A stretch of 64,000 nucleotides of DNA from an uncultured Oscillospiraceae bacterium (GCA_947627325.1 CANQVO010000004.1:124001-188000); one strand, 5' to 3'. Counted from the first letter of the stretch, positions 34,689 to 43,990 are shown. The notes: a model not told the origin generated them from the sequence alone. Numbers and translations: made by a program.

Positions 34689-37600
34689 ATGAAAAGAACC
34701 ACCAAACAGTGGCTATCCGCGTTCCTGGCAATCGTCATGTTGCTGGGTCTGCTGGTAGTCCCGGCTGCGGCGGCACCGGGTGACGTCCATGAGTTTGACG
34801 CCACCAAGCTGACCGAGGACGGCGCTACCGCCGGCGGCGACGCCACCGAGAGCGCGGGCGCCAGCGAGAGCACCGGCACCGAGGCTACCGCCAGCCCCAG
34901 CACCGAGGCTACGGCCAGCCCCAGCACCGAGGCCAGCCCCAGCACCGGCACCGAGGAGACCACGCCCACCGCCCCGATCGACGAGCGGATCTGGGGCGTC
35001 CCCGCGGACATTGACCTGAGCGCCCTCGAGGAAGGCGGCCAGGTCGTCGCGGATTTTCACGGCGTCTCCCTCTCCGTCCCCCCCAGCAACTGGGAGGAAA
35101 AGATGGCGAATGATGGGTTCGCCAGCGACGCCAGCAAGGCGTGGGGCCTGGTGAATAAGGGCCTGATGAGCGGCAACCAGGCCGCCAGCGACGCCGCCAA
35201 CGTCAGCGGCAGCAAGGTGAAGCCCGAAACCGCCGACGCCGGCGCCACCTTCGAGATCAAAGCGGGCACCGCGTTTATCTTCACGGTGGGCGACAGCGTG
35301 CCGGATGGCACCCAGGTGGCCATTTTCAGCCGTCACGGCGAGAAGTACGCTTGGCTGCTGGAGGGCAACCAGCTGATGACCCTCGAGAGCGAGTACTTTA
35401 ACACTAAGACGCAGGTCGCAGTTGATGCCAAGCCCATGTACTTCCCCGTGGAGAAGGGCAAGACCTACACCTACTTCATCAGCGGCGGCAACACCATTCT
35501 GTACGGCTTCGCGGTGATCGGCCCCAACGAGGAGAAGCTGAAGGAGCCTACTGTCACCAAGCCCGAAGAGCCCGATCCCACTCCCGCCAGGGAGAACGAG
35601 TGGGTCGCCGACGAGACCAGCTTGGGAGAGATCAAGAAGTTCAACAACAATAGCCTGGCCTTCGATCAGGAGACGTTGATCCCCTCCGATGTCACCAAGG
35701 TGACCGGCGTGCAGTTCTACCTGGGCGGCAGCGGCAAGAAAGGCGCGTCCAACACCTACAAGCTCGTCTCCGCGGAGGGTTCCTACGACGCCGCCCTGAA
35801 CGCCGGCAACGACGCCATATCCGACCTGGAAAAAGAGTCGGGCCTCTCTCTGGATAACCCCATCCCCGTGGCCGGCACCTACTACAAGTGGGTCGCCGAG
35901 GGCTACGGCGCGCTGGAGATCAAGTGCATCATCAACGGTGCCAAGAGCGTCTACTTCACCAAGAACGGCGATGGCATCGACGGCTTCTTTGACGTTCAGC
36001 TCAAAGACAAGACCCAGACCATCCTCACCATCCCCGTGGCTGCGGGGGACATCGTCTATCTCGCCATGCAGGGCTCCAAGCCCATGCTGGTGAGCTATCG
36101 CCTCATCAAGACCGACACCGCCCTGGAGGAAGTGGAGGTGCCCTGGAGCGCGGACGAGAGCGGCATCGGCACTCCGACGACCACAGTTACGCCCAACAAG
36201 GACAAGCTGAGCGTCACCGTGAAAGGCCCCCGGACGGGCAGCGAGGTGGCTCCTCCTCAACTGAAGCTCTACGCGGATACGGTGACCGTCAGCCTGTATG
36301 ACGCCAAGGACAAGCTGGTGGACGTTGTGGAGTTCGCCACCCCGGGCACCGAGCGCACCGCCACCTTCATGCCCCCCGTCACCGGCACCTACACCGTCAA
36401 GGTCACCGCCTCCCGCAGCAGCGCGGACAAGGACCTGGTCCTGTACAACGGATCCATCGACTTTGACAAGCCTCTCGAGTCGCCCAAGCTCATCATTCAG
36501 GTCCTGGACGGCGGCAACCTGCGGCCCACCTGGTCCGCGTTGGGCGGCGCTGAAAAGATCGAGGTCCTGTTGAACGACAAAGTGGTGCAGACCATCGACC
36601 TCCCCGATGCCGCTACCAAGACCGCCGGCAACACCCTCTCCAGCAAGGACGGTCTGGTCGTCGGCACGCCGGCCAAGATCACCGTCAGGGCCCACAAGGG
36701 CGCCGAGGTGCTGGAGACCACCAAGACGGAAACCCCCTCCGCCACGGCGGAGTACACCTGGAAGGACCTCTTCTACGGCATCTCCGTCACCGATAAGAAG
36801 GACTACAAGAAGGAGGGGACCGGCCTTAACGAGGGTGAGAGCGGCAGCGTCACCCTGGTCGCCGAGAACGACGGCGGCAAGTTCCTGGATTCCGGCCAGG
36901 CCGACGGCCTGATGATCTACTACACCTCCATCCCCGCCGACCTGAACTTCACCTTCCGGGCCAAGGTCCATGTGGACACCTGGGCCTACGGCGGCGGCCA
37001 GGAGGCCATGGGCATCATGGTCATGGACTCCGTCCCCGAGACGAATCTGACCGAGGAGAAGTTCTTCACCAACGAGATCTTCGTGGGTGGTATGCGTCTG
37101 TCCTACTGGTGGGACTTCGCCAACGGGGTGCTGGGCAACGCCGGCTCCCCCGCCACCTATGATAAGGTCAACGAGCGCCTGGGTGTGGCCACCCGCCGCA
37201 AGCTGGGCCTGACCCCCGACAACATCCTCGACGCCAACAACAACGAGCCCGAGGTCCTGAATATGTGGTGCCCTGAGGACACCGTGGCCGGCGGCGGCAG
37301 CTCCACCCCGCTGCTGACCGACGCCATTACCAAGGGCGGCAGCTACAACCTGATCGGCAACCTGACCAAAGAGGGCCAGACCGCCCTGGAGAAGGCCAAC
37401 TACCAGCACCTGGCCGCGAACGCCGTGACCGATCTGGACCTGACCATCACCCGCAACAACACCGGCTACAAGGTCACCTACACCGACAGCCAGGGCAAGG
37501 AGCACCCCTGGCAGACCTATGGCACCTACGACGCCATGAACAAGCTGAACGACGAGAACATCTATCTGGGCTTCTTCGTCTCCCGCAACGCCACCATCAC

Positions 37601-40136
37601 CGTGGACAAGCAGAATATTTCCCTGACCACCCGCCCGGCCAGCGATGATCCCGATGCCGAGACCAAGCCCCCCGAGACGGTCTACCCCGCCGTGTCCATC
37701 GACTCCGCTGAGTCCTCCAACAAGGCGGAGTACGACCTGGTGCTGAACGCCAACGTGTCCGGCACCGCCGACATCACCTTCAACGGCGTGAAGCAGGAGC
37801 CCTTGACCATCGAGAGCGCCGGGCTCACCAGCAAGACCTTCACCCTCGGCACCGACGAGGATGGCGTGAAGGATGGCGTGAACATCTTTGACGTGTACTT
37901 TACCCCCGACGCCCACCAGTTCGACGGCTCCGCCGACTACGAACTGGCCAGCGCCGAGACCATCCACGTCACATGGGACACGGCCAAGAATCAGGAGAAA
38001 CTGTTCAAGGTCAACTACCATGACCGCTGGGCTAAGATGGATTACCTGTACGTCGGTCCCAACGGCGGCCCCAACGGCCGGGGCATCCGTAGCAGCCCCA
38101 TCGACCTGAAGACCGCCATCGAGAGCGCCCGGCCCGGCCAGACCATCGTGGTCATGGCGGGTGCCTCCCAGCCTGACTACTCCCCCATCTTTAACACCTA
38201 CACCATCCCCAAGAGCAGCAGCGGCACGGCTGAGGAGCCCATCTGCATGATCGCCGATCCCGAGGCGGAGCACCGCCCCGTCCTGGACTTCAACAACGCC
38301 GGCGGCGGTCTGCGCCTGGCCGCTGACTACTGGGAGATCAACGGTCTGGACTTCATCCGCTCCACCGGCGCCGGCCTGCAGGTCAGCGGCAACAACAACA
38401 AGATCATCAACGTCAAGGCCTACAACAACAGCAAGGCCGGCATCGCCCTGGAGCGTCTGAGCGCCACCGCCGAGAAAATCGAGGACTGGCCCAGCGACAA
38501 CCTGATCAAGAACTGCGAGGCGTACAACAACGCCGACGGCTCCCACCAGGACGCTGACGGCTTCACCGCCAAGCTCACCTGCGGCAGGGGCAACGTGTTC
38601 GACGGCTGCGTGGCCCACCACAACGCCGACGACGGCTGGGATATGTTCGCCAAGGCCAGCGTGATCGGCGACGTGACCGTCAAGAACTGCCTGGCCTACA
38701 AGAACGGCTACCTGTTCGACTCCGACGGCAACGAGTTCCAGTCCGAGGGCAACGGCAACGGCTTTAAGCTGGGCGGCAACGATATGCCCGGTAAGCACAC
38801 GCTGATCAACTCCTACGCCTACTACAACGCCGCCAAGGGCATCGACTCCAACTCCGGCAGCAACTGCGTCGTGCAGAACTGCACCAGCTTCAACAACGGC
38901 ATCGGCACCAAGTCCAGCAAGAAGGACGTCAATGGCTACAACTACGCCATGTACACCGGCGCCTCCTCCAGCGCGTTCGTGCTGGAAGGCCTGGTCTCCC
39001 TCAAGGACGAGGCCGCCTTCAAAGACTACGCCGGCGGCGCAGATGACCGCAACTTCAACAACGCCAAGGACAACCTGGTCCCCAAGGGCAAGCAGAAGTC
39101 CGCCTCCCTCCGGAGCAACGACAACTACTTCTGGAACGAGATCAAGGGCGCGAGCCTCAATAAGGCCAGCGATACCATCACCGCCGCTGACTTTGTGAGC
39201 CTGGATCCCACCCTGGTCACCATCGGCGAGGACGGCTCCATCTCCATGAACGGCTTCCTGGAGCTCAAGCAGGATCTGGGCACCGGTGCGGGCAGCATGG
39301 AAGCTACCGTCTTCCCGCGTCCCACCGTTGGCGAGGAGACCGGCGAGGTACCCGCCCCTGTCGCCAGCGCCAGCTCCAGCGGCGGCGGCCGTCGTGACGA
39401 GGACCGCGGCACCACCAGCGGCGACCAGTCCGGCGAGACCACTACCCCCGAGACCACCAGCCCCGTCATCGACACCACCGCCAGCAAGGCGACCGATATG
39501 GACGGCAACACCGAGATCGTGGTCAAGGACAAGGACGGCAACACCGTCGCCGACGTGAAGATCCCCGCCACCGTTCCCGCCCCCGAGACCTCCTTCGTGG
39601 ATGTGCCCGCGGGCCACTGGGCGGAGGACTCCATCAACGCGCTGGCCGGCATGGGCCTGGTCAATGGCGTGGGCAACGCCCGCTACGACATGACCTCCCC
39701 CGTCACCCGCGGCGCCATCGCCACCATCCTCTACCGCCTGGCTGACGGCTCCAACGCCAAGGAGAACACCTTCACCGACGTGACCTCCGGCCAGTGGTAC
39801 ACCGATGCTGTGGCCTGGGCCGCCACCGTGGGCGTGGTCACCGGCTACACCGATGGCACCTTCGGGCCCAACAACACCATCACCCGCCAGGAGCTGGCCG
39901 TCATGATCGTCCGGCTGGCTAAGCTGATCGGCATGAAGACGGACGCTGACGCTGCCGCTCTGGACAGCTTCGTGGACGCCTCCTCCGTGGGCAGCTGGGC
40001 CACCAGCGACCTGGCCTGGTGCGTGGCCAACGGCATCGTGAACGGCAAGGGCGCCAACAACCTGGATCCCGCCGCCTCCGTCACCCGCACCGAGGCCGCC
40101 ACCATGATCAACCGCTTCATCGACCTGGTGAAGTAA
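34689..40136 (+). CDS. Giant secreted PL9-type pectate lyase with SLH anchor
   Basis: An 1815-aa surface enzyme. Signal peptide 1-27 ending AAA; low-complexity Ser/Thr/Glu/Pro tract near 55-95; several beta-rich modules to about 1100. The lyase is a right-handed beta-helix at about 1130-1500. QDADGF (Asp1290) and NADDGWD (Asp1314, Asp1315, Asp1318) have the 24-residue spacing of the calcium ligands of Pel9A, and Lys1360 in GNGFKLGG is the candidate catalytic base. The linker SSSGGGRRDEDRG resembles that of the pectin esterase, and three SLH repeats (about 1634-1815) attach it to the wall. It cleaves de-esterified polygalacturonan, complementing the esterase at 18.4 kb. Start chosen at 34689 after AGGAGGG. 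Confidence 0.88.
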   Translation: MKRTTKQWLSAFLAIVMLLGLLVVPAAAAPGDVHEFDATKLTEDGATAGGDATESAGASESTGTEATASPSTEATASPSTEASPSTGTEETTPTAPIDERIWGVPADIDLSALEEGGQVVADFHGVSLSVPPSNWEEKMANDGFASDASKAWGLVNKGLMSGNQAASDAANVSGSKVKPETADAGATFEIKAGTAFIFTVGDSVPDGTQVAIFSRHGEKYAWLLEGNQLMTLESEYFNTKTQVAVDAKPMYFPVEKGKTYTYFISGGNTILYGFAVIGPNEEKLKEPTVTKPEEPDPTPARENEWVADETSLGEIKKFNNNSLAFDQETLIPSDVTKVTGVQFYLGGSGKKGASNTYKLVSAEGSYDAALNAGNDAISDLEKESGLSLDNPIPVAGTYYKWVAEGYGALEIKCIINGAKSVYFTKNGDGIDGFFDVQLKDKTQTILTIPVAAGDIVYLAMQGSKPMLVSYRLIKTDTALEEVEVPWSADESGIGTPTTTVTPNKDKLSVTVKGPRTGSEVAPPQLKLYADTVTVSLYDAKDKLVDVVEFATPGTERTATFMPPVTGTYTVKVTASRSSADKDLVLYNGSIDFDKPLESPKLIIQVLDGGNLRPTWSALGGAEKIEVLLNDKVVQTIDLPDAATKTAGNTLSSKDGLVVGTPAKITVRAHKGAEVLETTKTETPSATAEYTWKDLFYGISVTDKKDYKKEGTGLNEGESGSVTLVAENDGGKFLDSGQADGLMIYYTSIPADLNFTFRAKVHVDTWAYGGGQEAMGIMVMDSVPETNLTEEKFFTNEIFVGGMRLSYWWDFANGVLGNAGSPATYDKVNERLGVATRRKLGLTPDNILDANNNEPEVLNMWCPEDTVAGGGSSTPLLTDAITKGGSYNLIGNLTKEGQTALEKANYQHLAANAVTDLDLTITRNNTGYKVTYTDSQGKEHPWQTYGTYDAMNKLNDENIYLGFFVSRNATITVDKQNISLTTRPASDDPDAETKPPETVYPAVSIDSAESSNKAEYDLVLNANVSGTADITFNGVKQEPLTIESAGLTSKTFTLGTDEDGVKDGVNIFDVYFTPDAHQFDGSADYELASAETIHVTWDTAKNQEKLFKVNYHDRWAKMDYLYVGPNGGPNGRGIRSSPIDLKTAIESARPGQTIVVMAGASQPDYSPIFNTYTIPKSSSGTAEEPICMIADPEAEHRPVLDFNNAGGGLRLAADYWEINGLDFIRSTGAGLQVSGNNNKIINVKAYNNSKAGIALERLSATAEKIEDWPSDNLIKNCEAYNNADGSHQDADGFTAKLTCGRGNVFDGCVAHHNADDGWDMFAKASVIGDVTVKNCLAYKNGYLFDSDGNEFQSEGNGNGFKLGGNDMPGKHTLINSYAYYNAAKGIDSNSGSNCVVQNCTSFNNGIGTKSSKKDVNGYNYAMYTGASSSAFVLEGLVSLKDEAAFKDYAGGADDRNFNNAKDNLVPKGKQKSASLRSNDNYFWNEIKGASLNKASDTITAADFVSLDPTLVTIGEDGSISMNGFLELKQDLGTGAGSMEATVFPRPTVGEETGEVPAPVASASSSGGGRRDEDRGTTSGDQSGETTTPETTSPVIDTTASKATDMDGNTEIVVKDKDGNTVADVKIPATVPAPETSFVDVPAGHWAEDSINALAGMGLVNGVGNARYDMTSPVTRGAIATILYRLADGSNAKENTFTDVTSGQWYTDAVAWAATVGVVTGYTDGTFGPNNTITRQELAVMIVRLAKLIGMKTDADAAALDSFVDASSVGSWATSDLAWCVANGIVNGKGANNLDPAASVTRTEAATMINRFIDLVK

Positions 40137-40174
40137 GAGATCAGGCGAGCGTCTGAACAAACCCCAGCAAACCA

Positions 40175-40207
40175 GGACGGCCCCCTTTTTGGGGGCCGTC
40201 CTTTTTT
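40175..40207 (+). terminator. Terminator of the pectate lyase gene
   Basis: GGACGGCCCCC-TTTTT-GGGGGCCGTCC, 11-bp perfect stem, followed by TTTTTT. Confidence 0.88.
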
Positions 40208-40392
40208 GCGCCCGCCCGCCGTCCTGTAAGGCGGTGCAAACGTCCCGGCCGCGGGGCGGTGGCAAGTCCGCCATAGACGGGCGCGCCCCAAGTCGAACGG
40301 TCTTTTAAGATGGGACGGGGACGAGGCCAGGGCCTGTGTTCTCCGGGCCAACCCTTGGGGTCATTCGGAGCCGGGGCGGAGGGCATACAAAG

Positions 40393-40424
40393 AGCCTGAC
40401 AAAAGCCCCCGCTTTTGTCAGGCT
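40393..40424 (-). terminator. Hairpin downstream of the CLC gene
   Basis: AGCCTGACAAAAGC-CCCC-GCTTTTGTCAGGCT, a 14-bp perfect stem with CTTTGT on the minus-strand exit side. Confidence 0.65.
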
Positions 40425-40493
40425 TCTTGCTCTTTATATGGACGGCTTTACGCGTGAGGCGGGCGGGGCGGCTTTTTCGCTCGGGAGGACGGG

Positions 40494-41738
40494 TCAGACC
40501 TCCACGTCCGCGACCTTGGAGAAGTGGAAGGACTGGCTGGTGTAGAGCCCAAAGGGGCCGGAGAGGACGTAGGCCACGGCGACGGCCACAGCGAAGGGGG
40601 CCAGGTCCGGGGCGGCGAAGAGCTCGGCGGCCAGGCACAGGGAGGCGATGGGGCAGTTGACCACCGCGCAGAAGAGGGCGATCATGCCGATCCCCGCGCC
40701 GAAGGAGGGGTCCAGGCCCAGCAGGGGCGCGGCGGCACAGCCAAAGGTGGCGCCGATAAAGAGGGTGGGGACGATCTCGCCCCCCCGGTAGCCCGCCGCC
40801 ACGCACAGGGCGGTGAGGGCGATCTTCACGGCGAAGGCCCAGGGGTCGGCCTGTCCGGCCGCCGCCTGATGGATCATGGGGGTGCCCGCCCCGGCGTAGT
40901 CGTAGAGGCCCAGGCCGATGACCAGCGCGGCCATGACCGCGCCGCCCAGGGCGATGCGGAGGTAGGGGTTTTTCAGGTAGTGCTTGGCCAGGTGACTGCC
41001 CCCCTCCAGCGCCACGCAGAAGAGGATGGACACCACCGCGCACAGCGCCGCCAGCCCCGCCACCCGGAGCAGGCCCCCGGCGGTGGGGGCGATCTGGCCG
41101 GTGAGGGCAAAGGCCATGGGCTCGGCCCCCAGGGCGTGGGCGGTGAGGTGGGCGGCGTAGGAGGCGGCGAGGCAGGGCAGGAGCGCGCCGTAGCGCATGA
41201 TCCCCACCCGGACCACCTCCACCACGAAGACGGCGGCGGCCAGAGGTGTGCCGAACATGGCCGCGAAGCACCCGGCCATGCCGCACATGGCGCACAGCCG
41301 CACGTCCTGGGCCTCCAGCCGCAGGGCCTTGGCCGCGTTGTGGCCGATGGAGCCGCCCAGCTGCAACGCCGCCCCCTCCCGGCCCACCGAGGCGCCCAGC
41401 AGGTGGGACAGGGTGGTGCCCGCCACGATGAGGGGGGCCAGGGCCAGGGGGATGGGGGCCGGGTCGGCCTGGCGGTAGTCCACGGAGGTGAGGACCAGGT
41501 TGGTGCCCGCGTCATAGCTCACCCGGCACAGCTTGTAGAGCCCCAGGATCGCCAGGCCGCCCGCGGGCAGCAGGAGCAGCAGCCAGGGGTGGCCCTGGCG
41601 GTAGTGGGTCGCCAGGTCGATGAGGTGGTGGAACCCCGTCCCCAGCACCCCGCACACCACCCCCAGCAGGCAGGCCAGCGCCAGCCGCTTCCCCGCGGCC
41701 AGAAGGTAGCGGCCGGCGGCCAGAAGTTTCGCCTTCAT
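40494..41738 (-). CDS. CLC-family chloride channel/antiporter
   Basis: A 414-aa membrane protein with the CLC fold of many hydrophobic helices. The selectivity motifs are GREGAALQ (about 120-127, with the gating glutamate), a GGEIVPTLFIG variant of the GxFxP motif, and a conserved C-terminal tyrosine region GLYTSQSF. There are no C-terminal CBS domains. CLC proteins move chloride, usually against protons, and help in acid tolerance; transport of fluoride is less likely because the typical CLC-F motif is absent. Start ATG 41738 has AAGGAGGGG upstream; an earlier in-frame ATG lacks one. Confidence 0.88.
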   Translation of the reverse strand: MKAKLLAAGRYLLAAGKRLALACLLGVVCGVLGTGFHHLIDLATHYRQGHPWLLLLLPAGGLAILGLYKLCRVSYDAGTNLVLTSVDYRQADPAPIPLALAPLIVAGTTLSHLLGASVGREGAALQLGGSIGHNAAKALRLEAQDVRLCAMCGMAGCFAAMFGTPLAAAVFVVEVVRVGIMRYGALLPCLAASYAAHLTAHALGAEPMAFALTGQIAPTAGGLLRVAGLAALCAVVSILFCVALEGGSHLAKHYLKNPYLRIALGGAVMAALVIGLGLYDYAGAGTPMIHQAAAGQADPWAFAVKIALTALCVAAGYRGGEIVPTLFIGATFGCAAAPLLGLDPSFGAGIGMIALFCAVVNCPIASLCLAAELFAAPDLAPFAVAVAVAYVLSGPFGLYTSQSFHFSKVADVEV

Positions 41739-41855
41739 AAAACCCCTCCTTGCGGAATGTTGTAAAAACGGCACACGCGCCACGGCGGCCATCTTGAAAA
41801 TATTGTACCATAAATCGCCCCGCTCGTCCAACCTTCCGGCCCAGGATCTGCCCCC

Positions 41856-41884
41856 TTGTCAGGAGCGAAGATTTGTCGTAAAAT
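41856..41884 (+). promoter_or_regulatory. Sigma-A promoter of the exonuclease gene
   Basis: TTGTCA (41856), 17 bp, TAAAAT (41879-41884). Confidence 0.7.
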
Positions 41885-41928
41885 AAAAGGGCAGACGCGC
41901 GGACGTGTTTGGAAAGGGGGTGGGGCGC

Positions 41929-42855
41929 GTGATCGTATTCGATCTGGAGTGGAACAGCGGGCTCTATGACCCCATCCGCATGGACGAGATCCTGCAGATC
42001 GGGGCGGTGAAGGTCCGCGCCCCCGGCGGGCCCATCGTGGACAGCTTTAACGCCTACATTCGGCCCAAGGTCCACAAGCGGCTCTCCCCCGCCGCCGCCG
42101 CCCTGCCCGACCTGGCGCTGTATCAGGACTCCCACCTGGACTTCCCCGCCGCCTTCGCCGCCTTTTTGGCCTGGTGCGGGGAGGATCGGGTCTTCGCCAC
42201 CTGGGGCAACGGGGACCTGAGCGCCCTGCTCCAGAATCAGGCGTACTGGAAGCTGCCCGGCGACCTGCCCAAGACCTATGTGGACCTCCAGTTGGCCTTT
42301 GGCCGGGTGCTGGGGTGCAGTGACAACCTGTCTCTGGAGTGGGCCGCGGAGTACTGCGGCGTGCCCGATATCTTCGACCCCCACAACGCCCTGGCCGACG
42401 CGGTGTACACCTGGATGGTGGGCCGCCTGCTCACCGGGGAGGAACTGGAGGGGGCGGTGCGGGAGCCGGGGCCCTTCCCCAAGGGGGCCAAGGCCCTGCC
42501 CCGGCGGATGAACCCCTGGCAGGGGCCCTTTGACAACGCGGACCGGGCCCTGAACAACCGGGGCTGCCGCAAGGGGACCTGCCCCAAGTGCGGCGCCCTC
42601 AACCGGGTGGACCGGTGGTACTGGGGGACGGACGGGTACTATTACGGCCACTTCGCCTGTTCCGGGTGCGGGCGGGCGTACATCCTGCGGCTGGAGACCA
42701 TGCGGGACAAGAGCAAGAAGCTGTGGGCCAACACGGCGGTCTACCGGGCGGTGGGGCAGAAGAAGGAGGACTACCTGGCCGCCGCCGAGGGCCAGCCCAT
42801 CCCCTGCCGCAGTTCCCGCCGCCGGCGGCGGCGCCGCAAAGCCCGGGCGGGGTAG
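41929..42855 (+). CDS. DnaQ-like DEDDh 3'-5' exonuclease with zinc ribbon
   Basis: A 308-aa protein. The exonuclease domain (1-170) begins FDLEW (Asp5, Glu7) and ends HNALADA (His152, Asp157), the DEDDh metal-binding set; the LQIGAV motif follows the first strand. After a linker a zinc ribbon (CPKCG and CSGCG, about 225-250) could bind nucleic acid, and the tail is a run of arginines (SSRRRRRRRK). It likely degrades or trims single-stranded DNA or RNA, but the target is unknown. Start at GTG 41929, eight bases after GGAAAGGGGG. Confidence 0.8.
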   Translation: MIVFDLEWNSGLYDPIRMDEILQIGAVKVRAPGGPIVDSFNAYIRPKVHKRLSPAAAALPDLALYQDSHLDFPAAFAAFLAWCGEDRVFATWGNGDLSALLQNQAYWKLPGDLPKTYVDLQLAFGRVLGCSDNLSLEWAAEYCGVPDIFDPHNALADAVYTWMVGRLLTGEELEGAVREPGPFPKGAKALPRRMNPWQGPFDNADRALNNRGCRKGTCPKCGALNRVDRWYWGTDGYYYGHFACSGCGRAYILRLETMRDKSKKLWANTAVYRAVGQKKEDYLAAAEGQPIPCRSSRRRRRRRKARAG

Positions 42856-42934
42856 AGAGCGGCCTCTGCGCCACGGCCCCGAGGGCCCAAGGTTTTGCCA
42901 CTCGGCGGGGGGCTATTTGTTGCCCACCACGGGC

Positions 42935-43248
42935 AAGGGCGGGGAATTGTCCCTGATAGGCAAGGTTTGTCCTCCCGACGAGGGGTTTGTGATTGCCCGA
43001 ACCGGGCAAAAGGTCGCGCCTGCCCGGCGCGGGGGCCAGGACCATTTCTCTTTTCTTTGCGAAGAAAAGAGAAACGGTCCTGGACTCCAAAGAGAAAAGA
43101 GTTTGGCTTATTATTGTGGCCTCTCCCTCTCACCCTCGGCGGCCCGGAAAGACTGGATTGCCAGTGGAAGATGCCGCCACTGGGCGGCATGACCTGGTTC
43201 GCAGACGAAGCGTGACGTTTCTACCATGAGCGCCGCGGCCGCCTCTAG
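42935..43248 (+). repeat. Inverted repeat, left arm (about 314 bp)
   Basis: This arm is repeated in inverse orientation at 43677-43990. Shared landmarks: AAGGGCGGGGAATTGTCC, GTGATTGCCCG, GTCGCGCCTGCCCGG, a long hairpin of CTTTTCTTTGCGAAGAAAAG, CTCTCCCTCTCACCCTCGG, GGAAAGACTGGATTG, CGCCGCGGCCGCCTCT. It does not code. Many small differences show that it is old or that the copies come from a dispersed family. Confidence 0.8.
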
Positions 43249-43358
43249 GGCGAAGGATTGGGAGGCGGTTTGAACGGGGGCGGGGTACGGTCGCCGGGGC
43301 CGCCTCTGGCAACCAGGACTGTGAGGCGGCTTGACGGGGGACGGGGTATAGGTTTGAC
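43237..43358 (+). repeat. Two imperfect 60-bp tandem units
   Basis: GGCCGCCTCT..GGAGGCGGTTTGAACGGGGGCGGGGTA (43237-43297) is followed by a second version GGCCGCCTCT..TGAGGCGGCTTGACGGGGGACGGGGTA (43298-43358). Each unit can form a GCCGCCTC/GAGGCGG hairpin. The second unit ends in the -35 box of the candidate small-RNA promoter. Confidence 0.55.
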
Positions 43359-43382
43359 AGGTGAGCGTGTTTGTGATATATT
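43354..43382 (+). promoter_or_regulatory. Sigma-A promoter of a candidate small RNA
   Basis: TTGACA (43354-43359), exactly 17 bp, TATATT (43377-43382): near consensus, with no start codon or ribosome site downstream. Confidence 0.7.
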
Positions 43383-43388
43383 ACTAAA

Positions 43389-43475
43389 GGTGCCCCAGCG
43401 GCAAACTCGCCAGGGGCTCCCCCATCTGGGATAGCGTCGGGCGGTCATCTCACAGAGGCCCGACGCTTTTTATTT
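43389..43475 (+). ncRNA. Candidate small RNA, about 87 nt
   Basis: Starting about seven bases after the -10 box, the transcript would contain a nested hairpin (GCCCC-AGC-GGC...GCC-A-GGGGC), a CCCCATCTGGG segment and an intrinsic terminator AGCGTCGGGC/GCCCGACGCT (43433-43467, 15-base loop) with a T-rich tail. There is no open frame with a ribosome site. Promoter, compact structure and terminator together support an independent small RNA. I do not recognise a known family; a type I antitoxin is one possibility, but I found no hydrophobic toxin peptide opposite it. Confidence 0.5.
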
Positions 43476-43580
43476 TGCTGGATCCGGATCAGCGGCGGGA
43501 CCCTGGGTGCCTGTGATGTATTTCACGCAGTCCAGCCCCCGCTCCCAGCCTTTTCTCTTCCCTACTTCAACCGCGCAAAA

Positions 43581-43611
43581 AACTCTCCCGGCGTTGCAAG
43601 CTGGGAGAGTT
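43581..43611. terminator. Hairpin AACTCTCCC/GGGAGAGTT
   Basis: A nine-bp perfect outer stem with A and T runs on both sides. Nearly the same hairpin terminates lepA at 46391, so it belongs to a repeated terminator type. Confidence 0.6.
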
Positions 43612-43676
43612 CGTTTTATGTGCGGTGAGTGGCGAACGGTGAAGGATAAGGAAAGCAGCCCCTCTAGTCCTATACG

Positions 43677-43990
43677 CCAGAGGCGGCCGCGGCGGTTGCA
43701 ATAGAAACGCCACGCCTCGTCAGCGAATCACATTGTGCCGCCCAGTGGCGGCGTCTTCCTCCTGCAATCCAGTCTTTCCGGGCCGCCGAGGGTGAGAGGG
43801 AGAGGCCACCAATCATAGGCCCCATTCTTTTTCTTTTGGCATCCAAAACCGTTTTCTTTTTCTTCGCAAAGAAAAAGAAAATGGGTTTGGCCCCCGCACC
43901 GGGCAGGCGCGACCTTTGCCCGTGGCGGGCAATCACGCACTCCTCGTCGAGTGGAAAAACCTCGCCATCAAGGACAATTCCCCCGCCCTT
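43677..43990 (-). repeat. Inverted repeat, right arm (about 314 bp)
   Basis: Reverse complement of the left arm with about the same length and order of landmarks. The two arms flank 428 bp containing the tandem units and the candidate small RNA. No transposase gene lies between them. Confidence 0.8.

Larger units (their letters stand above)
40137..40493. other. Intergenic region with two hairpins
   Basis: Holds the pectate lyase terminator (40175) and a hairpin at 40393 that can stop transcription of the CLC gene from the other side. No gene is supported between them. Confidence 0.5.

Noticed and set aside
34713-40274. Open frames of up to 1853 codons antisense to the pectate lyase (and similar at 17823-20624, 20712-24461 and 29268-31754)
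   Set aside because: They are low-complexity Gly/Val/His/Gln-rich readings that mirror codon-biased GC-rich genes, have no ribosome sites or domains, and end or start at random points.
43471-43620. Minus-strand open frame reading GKRKGWERGLDCVKYITG
   Set aside because: It looks partly coding but has no start codon or ribosome site and passes through a terminator hairpin; at most a remnant.
42935-43990. CRISPR array
   Set aside because: The repeats are two long inverted arms and one tandem pair, without short regular repeats and spacers; no cas genes are present.
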